Shown: piece by piece, positions 13,643 to 18,225 of the stretch
Numbering within the stretch: the first letter of the stretch is position 1
How the letters are laid out: every line of letters begins with the position of its first letter
From: Leucothrix mucor
GTDB taxonomy: Bacteria; Pseudomonadota; Gammaproteobacteria; Thiotrichales; Thiotrichaceae
DNA length: 18,225 bases
Direction of reading: 5' to 3'
Assembly: GCA_011322515.1 (NCBI GenBank)
Contig: DRMS01000195.1
Span: forward strand, 1 to 18,225
Notes under the pieces: model-generated
Database searches by the model: none
What the model was told of the DNA's origin: nothing
Seen by the model: only the letters and a program-made list of their open reading frames with translations
Position numbers and translations under genes: made by a program

Positions 13643-14146
13643 ATGCCACAAAGTAATTCACCAACACATCAGCCTAATAGCGGACAAAATAAACTAATAA
13701 ATAATTTATTTTACTATGAAATAAATGACACACGTATTTTTATTGAATCTGGAATAAAAATGGAGGTACTGGAACAGTCAATTATTTATCCCGTACCCAA
13801 TGCACCAAAATGGTATTCAGGGACAACTAGTTTACGTGGCGATATTCTTATCATTGTGAATCTACATTTTCTCTTAAATGCCAAGCTAAGCAGTAAAAAA
13901 AGACGCTTATTAAAACTAGAACATCCTGACTTTCCTCCGCTAGCTCTGGCTGTTGATAGCCCGCCGCATCAATATGATGTAAATACATTAATGGATGGCA
14001 AGAAAACAAATAATAAAAACTATCCTGAATGGATAACTTCATTTTCAACCCATAATAATTACACTTATCTATTCGCTGATCACGCAGCTTTGTTTAATGC
14101 AATGCAGAGCAACTCAGCTCCCGCTCAATCTACTGGGGACAATTAA
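13643..14146 (+). CDS. pilI: CheW-domain adaptor, PilI-like
   Basis: A 167-residue protein with a CheW fold over about residues 20-155. After a polar tail of 15-20 residues comes LFYYEINDTRIFIES. The core motif VPNAPKWYSGTTSLRGDIL (51-69), then IIVNLHFLL, corresponds to the CheW consensus of W-x-x-G-x-x-x-L-R-G followed by a V-x-x-L strand. CheW adaptors join receptor tips to a CheA-type kinase at the membrane; in the Pil/Chp system PilI joins PilJ to ChpA. The gene follows pilH in the usual order but is separated from it by two repeat elements. Its stop is immediately followed by the ATG of the binding-protein gene, so those two are coupled. The ribosome binding site is weak. Confidence 0.85.
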   Translation: MPQSNSPTHQPNSGQNKLINNLFYYEINDTRIFIESGIKMEVLEQSIIYPVPNAPKWYSGTTSLRGDILIIVNLHFLLNAKLSSKKRRLLKLEHPDFPPLALAVDSPPHQYDVNTLMDGKKTNNKNYPEWITSFSTHNNYTYLFADHAALFNAMQSNSAPAQSTGDN

Positions 14147-15379
14147 ATGAGCCTACACAAAATTACCAAGATTAGCTTATTGCTTTTATTATATTTCAGT
14201 TTAGGAACGGGTGCTTTACTCCATGCAGAAGATGGGATTACTGCAGAAACTATCCGTATCGGCGGCGTCCTTGCCTTAAAAGGCAATTCGAAGGGGCTGG
14301 GTATTAATATGAAAGCGGGCATTGAGGCTGCTTTCAAAGATGCTAAAGTACAAAATCGTAGCGTAACTTATATAGCACGTAATGATTCTTACACGCCCAA
14401 ACAGACAATCGCGGCAACGGAAAAACTCATTAAAGAAAAAGTGTTTATCTTTGCAGGTAATGTCGGCACTCCCACGGCAAAAGTTTCCTTACCGCTTTTA
14501 GCTAAACACAATATTCCAGCCGTTGGCTTCTTTACAGGTGCGGGTTTATTACGCCCTGGAAAAGGCTCGATCATTAACTACAGAGCTAGTTATGTTCAGG
14601 AGACTGCTAAAGTGATCAAAGCGGCTCTTGATAATGGCGTAAAGGCTAATCAAGTATGTGCTTACGTGCAAAATGATGCATATGGTATGGCGGGTATCGC
14701 GGGTATTATTAAAGCTCTTGAAAATACTAAAGGTAGCAAGGGCACAATTAAATTACTAAAAAAACTAAAAGCCATGACAGGAGAAAACCCTAAGCGTAAT
14801 AATATTGGTTCTGTTGGTGTTTATAAACGTAATAGCACCTTTGCCCGACCTGGATATAAATCATTAAAAGCTTGGGAAAAATCACAAAATACACGTTGTA
14901 AAATTATAGTGACCGTTGGTTCTTATAAGTCCATTAGCGAATTTATTGCCTATAGCCGCTATAAAAAAGATCCGTGGATTTTTAGTGCTGTATCTTTCAC
15001 AGGTGCAGAAAATTTTAAAGATGAGTTAATAAAGTTCAAGGTTAAAAATGACGTTATTATGACGCAGGTTGTGCCCCTTCTTGATAGTACTATTCCACTC
15101 GTGATAGAAGCTAAAGAGAAACTAGGAAATCAATTTGGTTATGTTTCATTGGAAGGTTTTATCGTTGGAAAGTTGATTTTGTATGGATTAAATAAAATTA
15201 AAGGTGAGATAACTCGTCGTAGTTTCACTCAGGCTTTATTAGGATCACAGTTTGCTATTAAAAAGTTACCCCTTGATTTTAAAAAAAATAATCAAGGTTC
15301 AAACCTTGTCAATATAATGACTCTCAAACAGGGGGAATGGGAGGCTGCAAATTACTCAAGCATATGGAAAACCAATTAA
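14147..15379 (+). CDS. Periplasmic binding protein (Leu/Ile/Val-type, Peripla_BP_6), orphan in a Pil/Chp cluster
   Basis: A 410-residue secreted protein. The signal peptide (1-27, hydrophobic LLLLLYFSLGTGALLHA) is probably cut before Glu28. The mature part begins with GITAETIRIGGVLALKG, the usual first strand of type-I binding proteins. GNVGTPTAKVSLPLLAKHNI (104-123) followed by PAVGF is the ligand-cleft segment of branched-chain amino acid and amide binding proteins. YVQNDAYGMAG lies at the second lobe. Cys171 and Cys251 could form a disulfide. There is no lipobox, so it is soluble in the periplasm. It starts directly after the pilI stop, with GGGGAC as ribosome binding site. No permease or ATPase genes are present in the window. 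A sensory role handing ligand information to the PilJ-like receptor is inference; a stray transporter subunit is the alternative. Confidence 0.88.
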   Translation: MSLHKITKISLLLLLYFSLGTGALLHAEDGITAETIRIGGVLALKGNSKGLGINMKAGIEAAFKDAKVQNRSVTYIARNDSYTPKQTIAATEKLIKEKVFIFAGNVGTPTAKVSLPLLAKHNIPAVGFFTGAGLLRPGKGSIINYRASYVQETAKVIKAALDNGVKANQVCAYVQNDAYGMAGIAGIIKALENTKGSKGTIKLLKKLKAMTGENPKRNNIGSVGVYKRNSTFARPGYKSLKAWEKSQNTRCKIIVTVGSYKSISEFIAYSRYKKDPWIFSAVSFTGAENFKDELIKFKVKNDVIMTQVVPLLDSTIPLVIEAKEKLGNQFGYVSLEGFIVGKLILYGLNKIKGEITRRSFTQALLGSQFAIKKLPLDFKKNNQGSNLVNIMTLKQGEWEAANYSSIWKTN

Positions 15380-15383
15380 TGAG

Positions 15384-15570
15384 AAAACTTCAAGCAATTT
15401 AAGTTGCCCACCTTGCTTGCACTCAAAAAAGAGGGGGATACTATCTTTTGCCCCTGCTTGATTCATCTCAATCGTTGCATAGAATGACTATGCGCCTTTT
15501 GAGAAAAATTAAGCTGAAACACACAAATTCTACACAACTCGGGTAACTTAATTACTTAAAACTTCCTAAG
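15384..15570 (-). mobile_element. Miniature element between the binding-protein gene and pilJ
   Basis: The left end AAAACTTCAAGCAATTTAAG (from 15384), continuing TTGCCCACC, is inverted and imperfectly matched at the right by GGGTAACTTAATTACTTAAA (from 15541) ending ACTTCCTAAG. The terminal sequence is of the same type as the element at 7054. The shared core is in reverse orientation: CATCTCAATCGTTGCATAG (15464-15482), then CTATGC (15488-15493) and TTTTGAGA. It fills nearly the whole intergenic gap of 203 bases. The right end lies against the pilJ ribosome binding site. Confidence 0.65.
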
Positions 15571-15582
15571 TGGAAATTATAA

Positions 15583-17469
15583 ATGTTTAACTTTGAAAAA
15601 CTAAATTTACGAACACGTTTGGGTCTGCTGGTTTTATTACCGATTATTCTCACCGTCATCTTTGGGCTGATCGCGCTTAACGCTCTAAATAACAATAAAA
15701 AGACCTTAAATGGGATTATGCATGGCTCAACTCAAACCTCCGTAGCAGGTCAAATGCTAATCACCATACTAGGAAAAGTTAGAGAACCCATGCTTAATAT
15801 AAACTCCAATAAAATTACTTGGAGTGATGGTCGTAAAATCTTTAGCGAAGCTCGAAAAAAGCTTGTAAAGCAACATCTGAATTTTAAAATAAATACAGCT
15901 GATCAGCGTTTTAGATCAGATCGTCAGGTTTCTGTAATCAACAGAGCAATGCCCAAGTTTCTTGCTGCATTTGATGATCTTATTAAAATAGCAGAGGATG
16001 AAAATAAAGAGCATTTAGGTTTGTTTATTCGTGAAGAAATGCATGAATATTTTAGCCCTATTGTTGGCGCACTAAAAAAGTATCAGGGAAAAAATGCAAT
16101 AATAATCAATAATAGAATTAACACATCACTACAGCAATCTACCATCAATACCTATACTTTTCTCGCCTTATTAGGACTCAATTTATTCATTTTAACCTTG
16201 TTGGGGTATTTGGTATTTAAATCTATCTCAAAGCAAGCAAAAGCATTAACGTCAACCATTGACGAGCTTAATAGAGGCAATAAAAACGCACGCACAAGAA
16301 TATCAGGAAATCATGAATTAGCACAGTTAGGTGGAGCGCTAAATCAATTACTTGATGAAAGAGATGTGACTGAAATTAATATCCAAAATGAAAATGAAGT
16401 ATTGAATACATCTGTATTTTCTTTGCTAGAATCTGTTGCTGATCTAAGTGAAAGAAACCTTACCGTTCGTGCAACGGTCACCGAGGATGCAACAGGTCCA
16501 TTGGCCGATGCGATTAATCAACTAGCAATGGACACCAGCAAGGTCTTGAAGAAGGTTCGCAATATTGCGCTAACGGTTGAATCAACCTCACAAACGGTTG
16601 ACCAACATACCTCTGCAGTTAAAGAATTAGCTGAGTCGGAGCGTGTAGAGGCAGAGCAAACCTCTGAAGCCGTTAGTTATCTTATTGAACGCTTGGATCA
16701 AATCGCAGCATCGTCGCTATCTGCCAATAAAATTGCTAATGCAACCACACAGGCAACTGAATATGCCTATCAATCCGTTTCTAAGACGGTGGATAGTATG
16801 GCGGAAATTAGTGAGTCAGTTCAAGAAACTGGAAAGCGTATCAAGCGCCTTGGTGAACGCTCGCAGGAAATCACCCGTATCATTGATCTGATCAATACCA
16901 TTACTGAACGCACCACTGTATTAGCGCTAAATGCCAGTATGCAAGCATTATCAGCAGGGGAAGCGGGTAAGGGCTTCTCCGTTATCGCTGATGAAATCCA
17001 ACGCTTGGCAGAAAGCTCGCGCGAGTCAACCGACCAAATCGCTAATTTGATCAAAAATATCCAACAAGAAACACGCACCACTATGATCACAATGGATAAT
17101 ACCATCGAGCAAGTTGTGACAGGCTCTTCGCTGGCAGAAGAAGCTTCAGAGCAAATGCAGTTGACTCTTAATGCGACCAATAAACTAACGCATTCTGTTG
17201 AGTCGATTGCACAGGCTTCTAAGGAACAAGTTGCAATCAGTAATAAACTCCAGACTCGTGCTTCTGAGATTCTTAAGGCAACGCAAATGACAGGCTATGA
17301 AATGGACACCTTAGGCGACTTAACCAAAGGCATGGTAAAAAATACGCAAACACTAGTGCAGTCGGTTAATGTATTTAAGCTAGAAAAAGACCCCATTAAT
17401 AAAATAGTGCAAAAAACAGACGGGAATTCTTCCCATCATAGTGCAAAACAACTTGTGAACAATGGATAA
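15583..17469 (+). CDS. pilJ: Methyl-accepting chemotaxis protein, PilJ-like
   Basis: A 628-residue receptor. TM1 spans about 12-33, the periplasmic helical sensor 34-190 and TM2 191-213. A HAMP domain covers about 214-266, and a second HAMP-like unit (VADLSERNLTVRATVTED and on) about 280-330. The signalling domain runs about 330-600, with the kinase-contact tip ITERTTVLALNASMQALSAG then EAGKGFSVIADEIQRLAES (441-478). The ALNAS-Q form of the tip is characteristic of PilJ. The C-terminus ends KQLVNNG with no NWETF-type pentapeptide for CheR/CheB docking. It should activate a ChpA kinase that controls type IV pilus extension or surface sensing. The gene follows the miniature element at 15384-15570 and is five bases ahead of the chpA start. 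Confidence 0.9.
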   Translation: MFNFEKLNLRTRLGLLVLLPIILTVIFGLIALNALNNNKKTLNGIMHGSTQTSVAGQMLITILGKVREPMLNINSNKITWSDGRKIFSEARKKLVKQHLNFKINTADQRFRSDRQVSVINRAMPKFLAAFDDLIKIAEDENKEHLGLFIREEMHEYFSPIVGALKKYQGKNAIIINNRINTSLQQSTINTYTFLALLGLNLFILTLLGYLVFKSISKQAKALTSTIDELNRGNKNARTRISGNHELAQLGGALNQLLDERDVTEINIQNENEVLNTSVFSLLESVADLSERNLTVRATVTEDATGPLADAINQLAMDTSKVLKKVRNIALTVESTSQTVDQHTSAVKELAESERVEAEQTSEAVSYLIERLDQIAASSLSANKIANATTQATEYAYQSVSKTVDSMAEISESVQETGKRIKRLGERSQEITRIIDLINTITERTTVLALNASMQALSAGEAGKGFSVIADEIQRLAESSRESTDQIANLIKNIQQETRTTMITMDNTIEQVVTGSSLAEEASEQMQLTLNATNKLTHSVESIAQASKEQVAISNKLQTRASEILKATQMTGYEMDTLGDLTKGMVKNTQTLVQSVNVFKLEKDPINKIVQKTDGNSSHHSAKQLVNNG

Positions 17470-17474
17470 TAGCA

Positions 17475-18225
17475 ATGCATTTAGACTCTGAAACTAAAAC
17501 TGCTATAGCAGAAGAACTGGAAGATGTTGCAATGGAGTTGGCAAATATTAGTCAACTTCCAACCGCTACAGAAGCTGACAAAGAACAGTATTTTAAGTCA
17601 ACTCAAGTAGAATCTGCACGCCTAGTTAATATTGCAAAACGATATGATTACAAAGCACTAACGCCTGTTACCACTTGGGCGCATAGTAATGTGCTGATTT
17701 TGAAAGCAGATTTCAAGCAGCTAGCAAAAAATCACGAAACAGGATTATTTAGCACATGGATTGAGCTATTAGCAGCAACATTATTACAACAAGACGATGA
17801 ATTATCCTCTGAATTAGAAGCCTCCTTAATTGATAGCAACTGGAAGTCTGCTATTGATAAGCAAATATTACAGCAATTACTTAACTCACTATCAACAGAT
17901 AAGGCTGAATCAACTACACAAGATGACTCAATCGAACAGCTCGTAATCTTACCTAAAGCTAAACCTGCTTCTGCGCAAAAAAACACGCATGAATCATCGT
18001 ATAGACTCGCTCCAGATGATGATGTACACCCTGAACTTTTGGAAGCTTTCTATCTTGAAACGCCTGATCAGGTGATTGAGGTTGCTAAACTGATTAGAAC
18101 AATCAGTGCAGGGGACGGTAACAAGGAAACTCACCAATCTGCCGCACGGCTTGCGCACACTATTAAAGGCTCTAGCGCAGTGGTTGGACTTGATGCAGTT
18201 GCCAGCTTTGCGCATAAGCTGGAAG
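17475..18225 (+). CDS. chpA: ChpA-like hybrid histidine kinase, N-terminal part (cut by window edge)
   Basis: Translation from ATG at 17475 stays open to the right edge: 250 codons, incomplete. Residues 1-180 are helical and acidic. The frame then shows an Hpt domain: DDDVHPELLEAFYLETPDQV (about 178-197), then ARLAHTIKGSSAVVGLDAVA with the phospho-accepting His228, and FAHKLE at the edge. A leading non-histidine region followed by an Hpt domain, directly after pilJ, is the beginning of ChpA/CheA-type kinases with several Hpt units. It starts five bases after the pilJ stop, so the two are co-translated. No CheR-type pilK gene lies between pilJ and this gene, unlike in Pseudomonas. The kinase, CheW-like and receiver domains would lie beyond the window. 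Confidence 0.85.
   Translation, partial: MHLDSETKTAIAEELEDVAMELANISQLPTATEADKEQYFKSTQVESARLVNIAKRYDYKALTPVTTWAHSNVLILKADFKQLAKNHETGLFSTWIELLAATLLQQDDELSSELEASLIDSNWKSAIDKQILQQLLNSLSTDKAESTTQDDSIEQLVILPKAKPASAQKNTHESSYRLAPDDDVHPELLEAFYLETPDQVIEVAKLIRTISAGDGNKETHQSAARLAHTIKGSSAVVGLDAVASFAHKLE

Noticed and set aside
16821..17180. Minus-strand open frame of 119 codons inside pilJ
   Set aside because: It is opposite the highly conserved signalling domain of pilJ, serine- and cysteine-rich as reverse translations often are, and has no start signals.
17732..18215. Two minus-strand open frames at the right edge
   Set aside because: They are antisense to the chpA-like gene, which has the Hpt motif and a start coupled to pilJ in the plus direction.

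Overview
The window reads as an AT-rich gammaproteobacterial chromosome segment. The evidence is the gene set and its order: bamD divergent from rluD-pgeF is a classical gammaproteobacterial arrangement, and yoaA, tsaB, truD, mrcB with a TPR lipoprotein, darP, efpL and a Pil/Chp chemosensory cluster all fit. The Uma2-family nuclease, the palindromes of the CCCTTCGAC...GCTCAGGG type and the many miniature inverted-repeat elements recall repeat-rich, low-GC lineages such as large sulfur-oxidising gammaproteobacteria. That narrower placement is inference only.

Layout. Positions 1-6527 lie on the minus strand and are transcribed right to left: mrcB (PBP1b), a TPR lipoprotein that is a good LpoP candidate, then yoaA-tsaB-truD with two 4-bp ATGA overlaps (truD runs off the left edge). 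Positions 6528-7428 hold no intact gene; they carry decayed small reading frames and a nested miniature element. Positions 7429-9100 (plus) hold darP, efpL (EF-P-like YeiP) and an orphan Uma2 nuclease. Positions 9142-10853 (minus) hold pgeF and rluD, divergent from bamD and a DUF1244 gene (plus). Positions 12094-12948 are a repeat-dense gap. From 12949 to the right edge runs a Pil/Chp chemosensory cluster: pilH-like receiver, pilI-like CheW, a secreted type-I periplasmic binding protein, a pilJ-like receptor, and the start of a chpA-like kinase with its Hpt domain.

How the genes work together. The left block combines peptidoglycan synthesis (PBP1b and its likely outer-membrane activator) with tRNA modification (t6A through TsaB, pseudouridine 13 through TruD) and DNA repair (YoaA). 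The middle block is ribosome and translation biology (DarP, EfpL, RluD) plus outer-membrane assembly (BamD). The right block is a signalling array expected to control type IV pili or surface sensing. Its unusual point is a substrate-binding protein with no transporter partner, encoded between the CheW adaptor and the receptor.

The most distinctive non-coding feature is a family of short non-autonomous elements built on one imperfect palindromic core (five copies recognised: near 6621, 7116, 12401, 13380 and 15464). Their terminal inverted repeats differ between copies, and several elements are nested. One insertion inside another is flanked by a perfect 9-bp target duplication. A separate dispersed repeat of about 85 bp occurs three times, and two long palindromes of the TTCGAC...GCTCAGG type occur once each. 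No tRNA, rRNA, CRISPR array or full-length transposase gene was seen.
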